A stretch of 64,000 nt of DNA from Halpernia sp048269545 (GTDB taxonomy: Bacteria > Bacteroidota > Bacteroidia > Flavobacteriales > Weeksellaceae), in assembly GCF_048269545.1 (NCBI RefSeq), contig NZ_JBLXIJ010000002.1, positions 186,001 through 250,000 on the forward strand, given 5' to 3'. This document shows, one piece after another, positions 1-9,572 of this stretch. The notes beneath the pieces were generated by a model, which was not told the origin of the DNA, made no database searches, and saw nothing but the letters and a program-made list of their open reading frames with translations. Position numbers and translations under genes: made by a program. The stretch's first letter is position 1. Every line of letters begins with the position of its first letter.

Positions 1-748
1 TTTATCTAAAATTGAAATGCGACGAAGATTATCTGAAACGCTTTCTGACGAACAGTTAAAGGAATTTTTTGATGTTTTACAACAGCTTAAAAGTGAAATT
101 CCATACAAATATATTTTAGAAGAAACTGAATTTTTTGGTTTAAAATTTAAAGTTTCTTCTGCTGTTTTAATTCCACGTCCGGAAACAGAAGAATTGTTGG
201 AATTTGCAATCAATAAAATTAAAATTTCGAGATACAAAGAACAAAACTCCAGTTTCAAAGTTTTGGATATTGGAACTGGAAGTGGAATTATTTCAATTAT
301 TTTAAAAAAGCATTTTCCCAAAGCAAACATTTTTGCAATTGATTTTTCTGAAACGGCTTTAGAAATTGCAAAAACAAATGCAAATACGCATAAAACAGAA
401 ATTAATTTTACTTGTACAGATTATTTAAATACAGATTTAGTTGAAAAATATGATATTATTATTTCTAATCCGCCATACATTGGAATTAATGAAGAGGCGG
501 AAATTGAAGATTCAGTAAAAAACACGGAGCCACAAATGGCACTCTTCTCTCCTACTTCTGATGCTCTAATTTTTTATAAGAAAATAGCAAAAGACGCCGA
601 AAAGAATTTAAACGCAAGCGGACAAATATTTTTGGAAATCAATCAGAAATTAGGAAAAGAAACTTTAGAATTATTTCAAAATTTTTCTCATTCAGAACTA
701 ATTAAAGATATTTCTGGAAATGATAGAATTATTTGGGTTGAAAAATAA
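1..748 (+). CDS. prmC: Release factor glutamine methyltransferase PrmC (5' end missing)
   Basis: PrmC methylates the glutamine of the GGQ motif in peptide release factors, using S-adenosylmethionine in the cytoplasm. The frame is open to the left edge, so the first 30-40 residues of the helical N-terminal domain lie outside the window; the ATG at 17 is probably internal. Visible motifs are IPRPETEELLEFA, the SAM-binding loop VLDIGTGSGI and the substrate-glutamine motif SNPPYI, in the usual order. The family is about 280 residues and about 250 are present. The gene ends in a strong hairpin shared with the convergent gene on the other strand. The identification is firm. Confidence 0.93.
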   Translation, partial: LSKIEMRRRLSETLSDEQLKEFFDVLQQLKSEIPYKYILEETEFFGLKFKVSSAVLIPRPETEELLEFAINKIKISRYKEQNSSFKVLDIGTGSGIISIILKKHFPKANIFAIDFSETALEIAKTNANTHKTEINFTCTDYLNTDLVEKYDIIISNPPYIGINEEAEIEDSVKNTEPQMALFSPTSDALIFYKKIAKDAEKNLNASGQIFLEINQKLGKETLELFQNFSHSELIKDISGNDRIIWVEK

Positions 749-756
749 AGTGTATT

Positions 757-790
757 AAAAAGCCTTTCAAAAAAAATTGAAAGGCTTTTT
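757..790. terminator. Bidirectional terminator between convergent genes
   Basis: A perfect 14-bp inverted repeat (757-770 and 777-790) around a six-A loop has A/T tracts on both sides. It can end prmC on the plus strand and the 794-1198 gene on the minus strand. Confidence 0.85.
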
Positions 791-793
791 AGT

Positions 794-1198
794 TTATTTC
801 ATATTGGTCACTTTATCTACAACGTAAACTGTATTTCCACGCCATGGAATTGTACCGTGATATTCTTTGTAATGCAAATCAAAACTTTTACCACTGTTGG
901 ATTCTAACTGTTTGAAAACGTCTTTATCTTCAATTGAAAATTCGAATTCATAACTTGTTAAATTGCCTGATTTGGTGTTATTTCCAAAACCTTGCTGAAT
1001 TAATTTACCTTCGTAGGTTTTGAAAATGTTTCCTTTCTTCACAACGTAATTCAATTGTCCGGATTTTACGCCTTCACCAAAAACGAAAAAATATTTATAC
1101 CAAATTGTTATTCCTCCAAAAAGGAAAATAATAAGTAAAGCCCAGATAATAAATTTTCTAAAACCGCTTTTCTTTTCTTGATAAATATCTTCAGACAT
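794..1198 (-). CDS. Conserved hypothetical single-pass membrane protein
   Basis: This is a 134-residue protein with a lysine-rich N-terminus (KKSGFRK), one strong membrane segment at about residues 16-37, and a soluble domain of about 95 residues with alternating beta-type sequence (GEGVKSGQLNYVVKKG, then KTYEGKLIQQGFG). A positive N-terminus followed by one helix suggests an inner-membrane anchor with the domain on the periplasmic side. I recall similar short proteins as conserved in Flavobacteriia, but no function can be read from the sequence. It lies 23 bp downstream of the acyl-CoA dehydrogenase gene on the same strand and may be cotranscribed with it. Confidence 0.7.
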   Translation of the reverse strand: MSEDIYQEKKSGFRKFIIWALLIIFLFGGITIWYKYFFVFGEGVKSGQLNYVVKKGNIFKTYEGKLIQQGFGNNTKSGNLTSYEFEFSIEDKDVFKQLESNSGKSFDLHYKEYHGTIPWRGNTVYVVDKVTNMK

Positions 1199-1221
1199 TT
1201 TAATTTTTAATTAAAAGTAAA

Positions 1222-2364
1222 CTATTTTTTTGAAATACTTCTACTAATTACAATTTTTTGAATCTCAGAAGTTCCTTCGTAAATTTGAGTGATTTTTGCA
1301 TCTCGCATTAATCTTTCTACATGATATTCTTTTACATAACCATATCCACCGTGAATTTGAACGGCTTCAATTGTAGTATCCATCGCAACTTGAGAAGCGT
1401 AAAGTTTTGCTATTGCTCCACTTTCAGAGATATCTTTTCCTTCATCTTTTTCCGCTGCAGCTTTGTAGCAAAGCATTCTTGCAGCCATTACATTCACGTG
1501 CATATCGGCTAATTTAAAAGCGATTGCTTGATGATTGATAATCTCTGTACCAAAAGATTTTCTTTCTTTAGCATATTTTAAAGCCAATTCATAAGCGCCA
1601 CTCGCAATTCCTAAAGCTTGAGAAGCAATACCAATTCTACCACCATTTAAAACAGCCATCGCAAATTTAAATCCAAAACCATCTTCACCAATTCTATTTT
1701 CTTTTGGAACTTTTACATCAGTAAACATTAAAGAACATGTGTCACTTCCACGAATTCCCAGTTTATCTTCTTTTTTTCCAACTGTAAAACCTTCCCAACC
1801 TTTTTCTACAATAAATGCATTTATACCTTTGTGTTTTTTTGATGCATCAGTTTGTGCCATTACAATATAAAAAGTAGCTGTAGAACCATTTGTTATCCAG
1901 TTTTTTGTGCCATTTAATAAATAATAATCGCCTTTATCTTCTGCAGTTGTCGCTTGTGAAGTAGCATCAGAACCAGCTTCTGGTTCACTTAATGCAAATG
2001 CACCAATTACTTCTCCACTTGCTAAAGGTTTTAAATATTTTTGTTTTTGCTCTTCATTACAAAATTTTTCTAAACCTGCACAAACCAAAGAATTATTTAC
2101 AGACATTACTACTGCAGCTGAAGCATCAATTTTTGCAATTTCTTCGATTGCCAAAACGTAAGAAATACTATCCATTCCTGCGCCGCCGTATTTAGGATCA
2201 ACCATCATTCCTAAAAATCCCATTTCTCCCATTTTATTTACTTGCTCTGTAGGAAATTTCTGATTTGTATCTCTTTCTATAACGCCTGGTAAAAGTTCAG
2301 AATGTGCAAAATCTCTTGCTGCTTGTTGAATCATCAACTGCTCTTCGGATAAATTAAAGTCCAT
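1222..2364 (-). CDS. Acyl-CoA dehydrogenase (short/branched-chain type)
   Basis: This is a full-length 380-residue FAD-dependent acyl-CoA dehydrogenase of the butyryl-CoA dehydrogenase class, which carries out the first oxidation of fatty-acid or branched-chain amino-acid breakdown in the cytoplasm. Signature one reads ALSEPEAGSDA at about 125-135. The C-terminal signature contains QIHGGYGY, and the catalytic-base glutamate lies in IYEGTSEIQ, the position used by short-chain enzymes. It is divergent from the acyl-CoA ligase gene at 2508, so the two probably serve one catabolic route. A second homologue lies at 27138. The exact chain-length preference cannot be told. Confidence 0.92.
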   Translation of the reverse strand: MDFNLSEEQLMIQQAARDFAHSELLPGVIERDTNQKFPTEQVNKMGEMGFLGMMVDPKYGGAGMDSISYVLAIEEIAKIDASAAVVMSVNNSLVCAGLEKFCNEEQKQKYLKPLASGEVIGAFALSEPEAGSDATSQATTAEDKGDYYLLNGTKNWITNGSTATFYIVMAQTDASKKHKGINAFIVEKGWEGFTVGKKEDKLGIRGSDTCSLMFTDVKVPKENRIGEDGFGFKFAMAVLNGGRIGIASQALGIASGAYELALKYAKERKSFGTEIINHQAIAFKLADMHVNVMAARMLCYKAAAEKDEGKDISESGAIAKLYASQVAMDTTIEAVQIHGGYGYVKEYHVERLMRDAKITQIYEGTSEIQKIVISRSISKK

Positions 2365-2507
2365 AAAATAGTTTTATTGTTACGCTGTAAAATTACGGTT
2401 TTTAATAAAAATACTAAAACATTTTTATTTCTTGATTTATAAAGATAATTTTAATATTTTTACTTAATTCTTAAAATTAATGTAAATCTCATTTAAAAAT
2501 AATAAAC

Positions 2508-4277
2508 ATGTCGATTACCAGACTTTTTGATTTCGCCCAAAACGCACTTGAAAAATATCCAAAGGATGATTTTTTAGTTACAAAAAAAAATGGTGAATGG
2601 AAAAAAACTTCCACTTCTGAATATATAAATCAGGGAGATAAAATCTCCCGTGGTTTATTAAAATTAGGTATAAAACCAGGCGATAAAATTGGTCTAATTT
2701 CTACTACAAACCGAACAGAATGGTGTATTATGGATTTGGGAATTTCACAAATTGGAGTTATTACAGTTCCCGTTTATCCAACAATTTCGGTAGATGATTA
2801 TATTTATATTTTTAATGATGCGCAAATAAAATACTGTTTTGTTTCAGATAAAGAATTGTATGATAAATTGATTGATGTTCAAAAAGAAGTGAGTTCTTTA
2901 GTTGGAATCTTTTGTTTTGATGATGTTAAAGGCGCACCGAACTGGAAAGAAATTTTAGATTTAGGAACAGATGATGCAACCCAAGACGAAGTAGAAGATT
3001 TAAAAAAATCTATAAATGAAGAAGATTTAGCAACTTTAATTTATACTTCTGGAACTACAGGAAAACCGAAAGGAGTAATGCTTACACATAGAAATTTAGT
3101 GTCAAATGTTTTGGCTTCCAACTCTAGAATCCCACGTTTAAAAGTAGACTATACAGAATTGAAAGCGTTAAGTTTTCTCCCAATTTGCCACGTTTTTGAA
3201 CGAATGATTTTTTATCTTTATAGTTATAATGGTTTTTCCATTTATTTTGCAGAAAGTATTGAAAAAATTGGCGATAATGTGCGTGAAGTGAAACCACAAT
3301 ACATGACTGTTGTTCCCCGATTAGTAGAAAAAGTTTATGACACCATTTATAATAAAGGAACTTCTTCGGGTGGACTAAAAGCTAAAATTTTTCTTTGGGC
3401 AGTTCAAATTGCTGAGAATTATGATATAACAAAACCTAAATCTTTTAAACATATAATTGCAGATAAATTAGTTTTTTCTAAATGGAGAGAAGGTTTAGGT
3501 GGAAATATTTTAACTTTAGTTTCCGGTTCTGCTGCTTTATCTAAAAGATTAAATACAATGTTTCACGCAGCGGGACTTCCAATTTTGGAAGGTTATGGTT
3601 TAACTGAAACTTCTCCTGTAATTTCTGTAAATAGTTTTGAAAAATTGAAACTTGGTTCTGTGGGAAAACCTTTAGAAAATCTTGACGTGAAAATTGCAGA
3701 AGACGGTGAAATTATTGTAAAAGGTCCTTCTGTAACAAAAGGTTATTTTAAAGCAGATGATAAAACTCAAGAAGCTTTTAATAAAGATGGTTATTTTATG
3801 ACGGGCGATATAGGACATTTAGATGAAGATAATTTTCTATTTATTACCGATCGTAAAAAAGAAATGTTTAAAACCAGCGGTGGAAAGTATATTGCACCAC
3901 AAGTGATAGAAAATGCAGCAAAAGCATCAAAATTTATTGAGCAAATAATGGTTGTAGGTGATGGTGAAAAAATGCCTTGCGCTTTAGTTCAACCTGCATT
4001 TGAAATGGTAAGAAATTGGGCTAAAATTAAAAATATTTCTGTGGGTGATTCTAATCAAGATATTTGTGACAGCCCAGAAATAAAAGCAAGGATTGAAAAA
4101 GAATTAGAGCAATATAATAGTCATTTAGGAAAATGGGAACAGATTAAAAGAATCGAATTAACGCCAGAAGTTTGGACGGTTGAAGATGGGTTACTCACTC
4201 CTACTCTAAAATTAAAACGAAAAGCGGTAAAAGAAAAATATCTTCATCTTTATAATAAAATGTACGGACATTCTTAA
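2508..4277 (+). CDS. Long-chain fatty acid-CoA ligase (AMP-forming)
   Basis: This 589-residue ANL-superfamily adenylating enzyme activates fatty acids to acyl-CoA with ATP. The P-loop motif YTSGTTGKPKGVMLTH (about 178-193), the GYGLTETSP adenine motif, the YFMTGDIGHLDED hinge region and the C-terminal catalytic stretch DRKKEMFKTSGGKYI are all present. Length and the FAA1-like start (DFLVTKKNGEWKKTS) match bacterial long-chain ligases of the AMP-forming LC-FACS clade. It is transcribed divergently from an acyl-CoA dehydrogenase and ends in a clear terminator. Acyl chain length is inferred from the family. Confidence 0.9.
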   Translation: MSITRLFDFAQNALEKYPKDDFLVTKKNGEWKKTSTSEYINQGDKISRGLLKLGIKPGDKIGLISTTNRTEWCIMDLGISQIGVITVPVYPTISVDDYIYIFNDAQIKYCFVSDKELYDKLIDVQKEVSSLVGIFCFDDVKGAPNWKEILDLGTDDATQDEVEDLKKSINEEDLATLIYTSGTTGKPKGVMLTHRNLVSNVLASNSRIPRLKVDYTELKALSFLPICHVFERMIFYLYSYNGFSIYFAESIEKIGDNVREVKPQYMTVVPRLVEKVYDTIYNKGTSSGGLKAKIFLWAVQIAENYDITKPKSFKHIIADKLVFSKWREGLGGNILTLVSGSAALSKRLNTMFHAAGLPILEGYGLTETSPVISVNSFEKLKLGSVGKPLENLDVKIAEDGEIIVKGPSVTKGYFKADDKTQEAFNKDGYFMTGDIGHLDEDNFLFITDRKKEMFKTSGGKYIAPQVIENAAKASKFIEQIMVVGDGEKMPCALVQPAFEMVRNWAKIKNISVGDSNQDICDSPEIKARIEKELEQYNSHLGKWEQIKRIELTPEVWTVEDGLLTPTLKLKRKAVKEKYLHLYNKMYGHS

Positions 4278-4300
4278 AATAAGTAATCAATAATTAATAT

Positions 4301-4338
4301 AAAAATCCACGAAAAAATTAATTTTCGTGGATTTTTTT
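4301..4338. terminator. Bidirectional terminator
   Basis: Perfect 15-bp arms (4301-4315 and 4322-4336) with a core of TCCACG/CGTGGA are followed by a T run. It lies between the acyl-CoA ligase gene and the convergent GT35 gene. Confidence 0.85.
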
Positions 4339-4360
4339 TAAACTTTTTACTTTCACCTTT

Positions 4361-6022
4361 TTACTTTGATTTGTAAATCTGTTCGTAATATTCTGTCGCC
4401 ATTCTATCACTATTAAATTGATTTTTCACGTCGTTCATTGCATTTTTTACTACTTCACGCCATTTCTTTGTCTCATCGTAATACATAGGTAAAATTTGAT
4501 TTTCTAAAACATCATAAAGATTATCCATATCAAATTGATCTTGGTCATAAATGCTTAAATTATTATAATCTGCAAGTGGCGTAACAAAGCAATTTTTACC
4601 ATTTTTAGCAAATTCAGGAATCCAACCGTCGTCGGTAGAAAGATTTACCGAGCCATTCATAGAAGCGGTCATTCCAGATGTTCCAGAAGCTTCACGTGGA
4701 ACTCTTGGATTATTTAACCATAAATCTGAACCTTGTTTTAAACTTTTACTCAAAGACAATTCATAGCCCGTAAGAACTGCCATATTTTTATAATTTTTAC
4801 TTTCTTCTACTAAAGTATTAAAAGTAGAAATTGAAGAATAATCCATTGGATAGGGTTTTCCTGCCCAAATAATTTGTACGGGATATTTGGGATTATTCAA
4901 AAGTTTTTCAAAACGTTCTTTATCGTGTAAAAGCAAATCTGCTCTTTTGTAACCCGCAAAACGCCGTGCCCAAACTATGGTGAAAATATTAGGGTCAAAA
5001 AGATTGCCTGTTTGATTTGCTACAATTTTAAAAGTTCTTTTTTTCAAATGTTTTTTGCGATGATCAAAACCTTTATTATCTTTTTCTTCTTTAAATTTAT
5101 ATAAAGGATGATCCGCCCAATATTTAAATTCTTGCGCGTTTGTAATTGCTTTTATTTCGCAAATTTTTGGATATTTATTCCACATCAATCGAGAAACTTC
5201 ACCGTGTAATTGTGAAACGCCATTAGAAATTCTTGACATTCTTAAAGCACAAAGTGAATGATTAAATCTATCATCATCTACACCTTCAATTGTTTTAACT
5301 TCTTCAATATTTAATCCTGAAAAATATGACATATCATGACAAAGATGAATATTGTGCTTTTCATTCCCTGCTTCTTCTGGCGTATGTGTGGTGAAAACCA
5401 ATTTTTCTTTTACTTTTTCTTTATCACCATTATATTTTTCTAATAAATAAAATGCTGCAGGCAAACCATGCGCTTCATTAAGATGATAAACTTCTCTTTC
5501 AAAATTCATCATGTCTAAAAGTTTTGCACCACCTTTTCCCAATAAAATATATTGCGCTAATTTTGTAGATTCATTTGCGTCATACAAACGATGACAAATT
5601 GTTTTAGAAATATGATCATTTTCTGGTAAATCCGTACTTAAAAAAAACATTGGAGCCGTGTCAAAAGTTTCGGGTTTTAAGTAAAACGCTTTTACCCAAA
5701 CTGGTGCACTATGAATTATAATTTGAAAAACTATTCCTGTATCTTCCAAGAAACTGTACATTTTTTTTGTCCAAGTTGGAAGTAAAGTTTGATCGTGATT
5801 TCTGCTTTGGTCATAATAACCAAATTTCCATAATATACCAATACCTATTAAGTCTTGTTTCAAGTTATAGGCGCTTCTCATGTGAGAACCCGCAAGAAAA
5901 CCCAAACCGCCAGAATATATTTTTAAAGCTTGGTCTATGGCAAATTCCATAGAGAAATAAGCTACTTTTTCAGTAAATTCATTGTTGATGCTGTAAGGCA
6001 TCTTATAATTTTTAAAATCCAT
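4361..6022 (-). CDS. GT35 alpha-glucan phosphorylase-like protein lacking the usual PLP lysine
   Basis: This 553-residue protein belongs to the short alpha-glucan phosphorylase group. The N-terminal glycine-rich segment YSGGLGFLAGSH (36-47), HTPEEAGN and the WARRFAGYKRADLLL segment are recognisable. In canonical phosphorylases the coenzyme pyridoxal phosphate is bound by the lysine of EASGT-x-x-M-K. Here the same segment reads EASGTSGMT, with Thr452 at the lysine position (codon ACC, checked in the DNA). The LAGD motif is likewise LAGS. The protein may therefore not be a PLP-dependent phosphorylase; a PLP-free glucosyltransferase or a regulatory homologue are alternatives. A TATATTTG -7 promoter box lies at 6050-6057 on the minus strand, 28 bp from the start codon. 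Confidence 0.8.
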   Translation of the reverse strand: MDFKNYKMPYSINNEFTEKVAYFSMEFAIDQALKIYSGGLGFLAGSHMRSAYNLKQDLIGIGILWKFGYYDQSRNHDQTLLPTWTKKMYSFLEDTGIVFQIIIHSAPVWVKAFYLKPETFDTAPMFFLSTDLPENDHISKTICHRLYDANESTKLAQYILLGKGGAKLLDMMNFEREVYHLNEAHGLPAAFYLLEKYNGDKEKVKEKLVFTTHTPEEAGNEKHNIHLCHDMSYFSGLNIEEVKTIEGVDDDRFNHSLCALRMSRISNGVSQLHGEVSRLMWNKYPKICEIKAITNAQEFKYWADHPLYKFKEEKDNKGFDHRKKHLKKRTFKIVANQTGNLFDPNIFTIVWARRFAGYKRADLLLHDKERFEKLLNNPKYPVQIIWAGKPYPMDYSSISTFNTLVEESKNYKNMAVLTGYELSLSKSLKQGSDLWLNNPRVPREASGTSGMTASMNGSVNLSTDDGWIPEFAKNGKNCFVTPLADYNNLSIYDQDQFDMDNLYDVLENQILPMYYDETKKWREVVKNAMNDVKNQFNSDRMATEYYEQIYKSK

Positions 6023-6099
6023 TGATGATTATTAGTTTTTTAACGGGCACAAATATAATATTTTTAATTTTTTAGAGAATAAAATAACTTTATATCCTT

Positions 6100-6900
6100 T
6101 TAATTTAGATGGCTGTATTTCATAAAGCCCGTTAAAATAACACCTAATGCAACGATAACAATAAATAATATTACAAAAATAAAAACTAAAAATTCTGACC
6201 AAATGGTTCTTAAAATAATTGATTTTATACTCTTTCCGCTAAAAAATTGCAACATTGCCCATAGTATAAATCCAAAAATAATAAGGGAAAAAATAAAGGA
6301 AATATCATAATGAAAAATACTTTCTATTATCATAAATAAAAAATCTACTGCCATTGCAAAACTGGCTAAATAAGTAATTGAAACTAACCATTCAGGATAA
6401 TTAATTTCATATTTCTTAAAACCTAAATAAAATCCAAACGCTATTGCTGGAATTAAAAATAAAATAGAAAAAGCGACGTGTTCTGAAAACCAATCTGCAA
6501 TAGTTTTTAAATATTGGCTTAAAGCTTTTAAATCAATAAAATCAATTTCATTTTGTCCAACAATATTAATTATTTCTTTATTATTTTTTTCTCTAGGATT
6601 TAATATATAAGATAAACTAGAAATGGTACCTAAAATAATAAGTAACAAAACAGGTTTGAAATGCCTGATTCTTTTTCCCTCCAAATAATCACGTATCATG
6701 AAACCAGGCCGAATAAAAAGCTCTTTTAGAGTGTAAAAAATTCCACCATCAACATGAAAAATACTATGTTGAATCTCATGAATTAGAAAGTGAAAATTTA
6801 TTCTATGCGTATTGGTTTCTTGCCCACAATTGTGGCAATATTTCTGATTTAATAGCAAATGTTGATCACAATTTTTGCAATATTCAGCGTTATGTTCCAT
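6100..6900 (-). CDS. DUF3667 membrane protein with N-terminal zinc ribbon
   Basis: This is a 266-residue protein. Residues 8-28 form a zinc-ribbon signature of two CxxC knuckles (CKNC and CHNC). The segment from HRINFHFLIHEIQHSIFHVDGG to ELFIRPGFMIRDYLEGKRIRHFKP is the hallmark of DUF3667, a family common in Bacteroidetes. About four or five hydrophobic helices follow, so it is an integral inner-membrane protein. No biochemical role is known to me. It stands alone between the GT35 gene and an NTF2-like gene. Confidence 0.82.
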   Translation of the reverse strand: MEHNAEYCKNCDQHLLLNQKYCHNCGQETNTHRINFHFLIHEIQHSIFHVDGGIFYTLKELFIRPGFMIRDYLEGKRIRHFKPVLLLIILGTISSLSYILNPREKNNKEIINIVGQNEIDFIDLKALSQYLKTIADWFSEHVAFSILFLIPAIAFGFYLGFKKYEINYPEWLVSITYLASFAMAVDFLFMIIESIFHYDISFIFSLIIFGFILWAMLQFFSGKSIKSIILRTIWSEFLVFIFVILFIVIVALGVILTGFMKYSHLN

Positions 6901-6957
6901 AGTTTTTAGTTACTCAAAAATATAAAATTGCGATTAATTATTAAATATTTACATAAA

Positions 6958-6984
6958 AAAAAGTCCAAAAAAATTGGACTTTAT
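6958..6984 (-). terminator. Terminator of the NTF2-like gene
   Basis: A 9-bp stem (6960-6968 with 6974-6982, AAAGTCCAA/TTGGACTTT) is followed on the minus strand by a run of T. It sits just after the stop codon of the 7005-7364 gene. Confidence 0.75.
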
Positions 6985-7004
6985 ATTAATAATTAAAACT
7001 ATTT

Positions 7005-7364
7005 CTAATGGAAACAGGCAGTGTTTTTAAAATAATCTGAAAGAAATTTTATTTTTCCATTTTCATTAAAAGAAATTATGGTACAAATTTGATTGCTATA
7101 AATACCGCTTTTAGACATAAATCCTTTTGAAGTAGATTCATAAAAATACTTTTCATTCCCAAGATTAAAAATTTCACCTACATTCCATTCTAAATTTTCA
7201 TATTTTCTAAAAATTGCACGGAAAAGTGCTAAAATGCGTCCTACTCCAACTATTTCACCAGCTGGTGGAATCCAGATTTTACTTTCTGTATTAAACCATT
7301 TTTCGAGATTTTTTATTTGAAGAGAGTTTAAATCCTTCATGAACTCTGTAACTTTACATTCCAT
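7005..7364 (-). CDS. NTF2/SnoaL-like small protein
   Basis: This is a 119-residue soluble protein with the pattern of the NTF2/SnoaL fold: an N-terminal helix pair (FMKDLNSLQIKNLEKWFNTESKIWIPPAG), a middle helix (RILALFRAIFRKYENLEWNVGEIF) and a beta sheet ending in GKIKFLSDYFKNT. Members are ketosteroid-isomerase-like enzymes, polyketide cyclases or binding proteins; no catalytic residues can be assigned. It has its own terminator and appears monocistronic. The family assignment is by fold pattern only. Confidence 0.6.
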   Translation of the reverse strand: MECKVTEFMKDLNSLQIKNLEKWFNTESKIWIPPAGEIVGVGRILALFRAIFRKYENLEWNVGEIFNLGNEKYFYESTSKGFMSKSGIYSNQICTIISFNENGKIKFLSDYFKNTACFH

Positions 7365-7566
7365 AATGTGATGTACGATTTTGGGAAGAATTTAGTTTGC
7401 TTGATTTTTTAAACTTGCTATTCAAGTTTTAAGTTGTCAATAATACAACAATTCAACTGTTTTATGTTTATTTTTTAGAACTATTAATATAATGTTTTTA
7501 AATTAAATGCAAATCAATTTTTTGAAAGTTAAAACCAAAACATAATATATTTAATCTTTTTTTAAA

Positions 7567-8490
7567 CTATTTATCTCTAATTTCACTAATTGTCAATAAA
7601 TCTGTCACAAATATTTTGTGATAATCGAAACTCAAATAAACATATCCCTCCGTTCCCCAATCGGTTCCCCAAGAATTTTTTATAATAAAATTATCGCCAT
7701 CTACTCCCACAATATTTACGGCGTGACCACCGTAATGTTTGTCATCAGAATCGGTTCGGATAAAATCAAAATCACTATTATTTTGAAAAATTTTATTAAA
7801 AAAATCTTTTCCATACAAACGAGTTCCCGCTGTTGCAGGAAATAATTTTCCAGTTTTTAAACTTTTTATTTGATAGCCACAATTATTTATTCCTACTGGA
7901 TTTTTAGTTGAAACCACATTTTTTCTCCAACCTCCCATATATAAATGGTAAGAAACCGGAATGGTTTTGTAGGTTTTCAATAAATTAATTATAAATTTTG
8001 GATTTCTAATAGAATCGATCGGATAATTTTGTAGGGCATAAGAAGGAACAGTTTTTCTGGCTTTCGGAACATAATCTACCAACAAACTTACGGGACCAAT
8101 ATCGGCTTCTAAAATTACTTTTCGCAGTTTAATATCTTCTTTATTTATTTTATATTTAAAAGTGGGATTATAAGGTAACAATGCTTCTGGAAGAATTCCG
8201 TACTTCGGTAAAGTAGCAATATATTCTTTTAAATGAGCGCCTTCAAAGAAATCTTTGTACATATAATCTACCGTTTTCATACAAGCATAAATGTATTTTT
8301 CACTTACATCTGGATAAGAATTTGGTAAAACTTCTAGTGCACCTGCAATCGCAAAAGCAGTGCAAGTCCCTCTAAATCCTTGATTTTTAACAGGACTTTG
8401 TAAACTTCTGTAATCTATTTCTATAGTATTTTCTTGTGCAAAACTGACAAGACTTAAAAAAGATAAAATAAGAATGTTTAATTTTTTCAT
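7567..8490 (-). CDS. Secreted papain-like (C1 family) cysteine protease
   Basis: This 307-residue protein begins with a signal peptide (MKKLNILILSFLSLVSFAQ) and then almost directly a C1 peptidase domain without a long propeptide. Papain landmarks are present: oxyanion-hole Gln37 and catalytic Cys43 in SPVKNQGFRGTCTAFA, His256 in GGHAVNIVG, and Asn272 in IIKNSWGTDWGTEGY. It is likely exported to the periplasm or surface and degrades peptides; the short pro-region suggests bleomycin-hydrolase or aminopeptidase-like members are less likely than a simple endopeptidase. The substrate is unknown. It is divergent from the unknown secreted gene at 8606. Confidence 0.88.
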   Translation of the reverse strand: MKKLNILILSFLSLVSFAQENTIEIDYRSLQSPVKNQGFRGTCTAFAIAGALEVLPNSYPDVSEKYIYACMKTVDYMYKDFFEGAHLKEYIATLPKYGILPEALLPYNPTFKYKINKEDIKLRKVILEADIGPVSLLVDYVPKARKTVPSYALQNYPIDSIRNPKFIINLLKTYKTIPVSYHLYMGGWRKNVVSTKNPVGINNCGYQIKSLKTGKLFPATAGTRLYGKDFFNKIFQNNSDFDFIRTDSDDKHYGGHAVNIVGVDGDNFIIKNSWGTDWGTEGYVYLSFDYHKIFVTDLLTISEIRDK

Positions 8491-8605
8491 AACTCAATAT
8501 TTTGTAATATCTCAAAAATACAACGCCAAAATCAAAAATAAAATAAGGCAAATGCCTTATGTTTTAATATTGAATAAATTTCAATATTTGCTAAAATCAA
8601 TCGAG

Positions 8606-9568
8606 ATGAAAAAATTATTCTGCTCATTTCTCTTAATATTCTATATTCTAAATTTTGCACAAATTTTACCAAAAATTACTTACCAAGATTTTGGTTGTGC
8701 AAAACCAGTTGCTAAAATTGAAATTATTTATTATTCTTTCCAAAATAAAATTGCAATAGATAAAAGAAAGGAAGTATGCATTTTTAATAAAGAAGGAAAA
8801 ATTGAAAAAATTATTAGAGAAGATTATGATAATAATTCAAAATCAGAAATAAATTATTTTTATAAAAACAGTTTATTAGCGAAAGAAACACTTATTAACA
8901 AAGGAAATTCTACAGAAAATTATGATTTAAATTACATTTATAACAAAGAAAATAAATTGATTTCTACAGATTATAAATCGCAAGAATATAATGAAACTTA
9001 TAATTATAAATACAAAGGCAAAAATTTAACAAAAGCAGTCGGTGAAAGTGATGGTGACAAATTTAATGAAGAATATTTTTACGATAAAAATAATAATCTA
9101 TATAAACTAAAACGAACAGATTCTAGCGGTGATGAAAATTATTACACAACAATTCTTTATTTAAAAGGTGTTGAAATTGGCGGTTATTCTCAGGATTATG
9201 AATATCCATATTTCGTTTTTAAAAATAAAAAAACAGAAATAAATTATACTATTATTTCAGAAAAAGGAATAGAAAAATTAAAAAATTTAGAAAAGGATTT
9301 AGAAAAAGGAACTGCGCTTGATGGTGAAGATTTGAATAACCAAATCTATCAAATGGCAGAAAAGAAGGTAGATGCGGAATTTTCTTTTGGTAATTTTAAT
9401 CTAATTAAAGACGGGACAATCGTCGCAAATGTAGATTTAGAAAAACACGGAAATAATCCAGAATTTATAAGTTTTAGAAAAATTTATTTCTCTGACGGAA
9501 CAGAATTGGGGACCACAGATTTTGATATTTTCATTTACAATGAAATAAAATATTTATTAAAAAAATAA
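8606..9568 (+). CDS. Hypothetical secreted protein with Tyr/Asn-rich beta repeats
   Basis: I chose the ATG at 8606 because it opens a typical signal peptide (MKKLFCSFLLIFYILNFAQ) with signal-peptidase cleavage after A-Q. The frame is open further upstream to 8474, but that stretch overlaps the divergent protease gene. The mature part of about 300 residues has a run of short beta-strand motifs of the kind YxYNKENKLIST, YKYKGKNLTKA and EEYFYDKNNNLYKL, resembling the hairpin repeats of YD/RHS-like or MORN-like secreted proteins of Bacteroidetes. The family is not recognised. It is 4 bp upstream of the gene at 9573, so the two are probably an operon. Confidence 0.72.
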   Translation: MKKLFCSFLLIFYILNFAQILPKITYQDFGCAKPVAKIEIIYYSFQNKIAIDKRKEVCIFNKEGKIEKIIREDYDNNSKSEINYFYKNSLLAKETLINKGNSTENYDLNYIYNKENKLISTDYKSQEYNETYNYKYKGKNLTKAVGESDGDKFNEEYFYDKNNNLYKLKRTDSSGDENYYTTILYLKGVEIGGYSQDYEYPYFVFKNKKTEINYTIISEKGIEKLKNLEKDLEKGTALDGEDLNNQIYQMAEKKVDAEFSFGNFNLIKDGTIVANVDLEKHGNNPEFISFRKIYFSDGTELGTTDFDIFIYNEIKYLLKK

Positions 9569-9572
9569 AATT

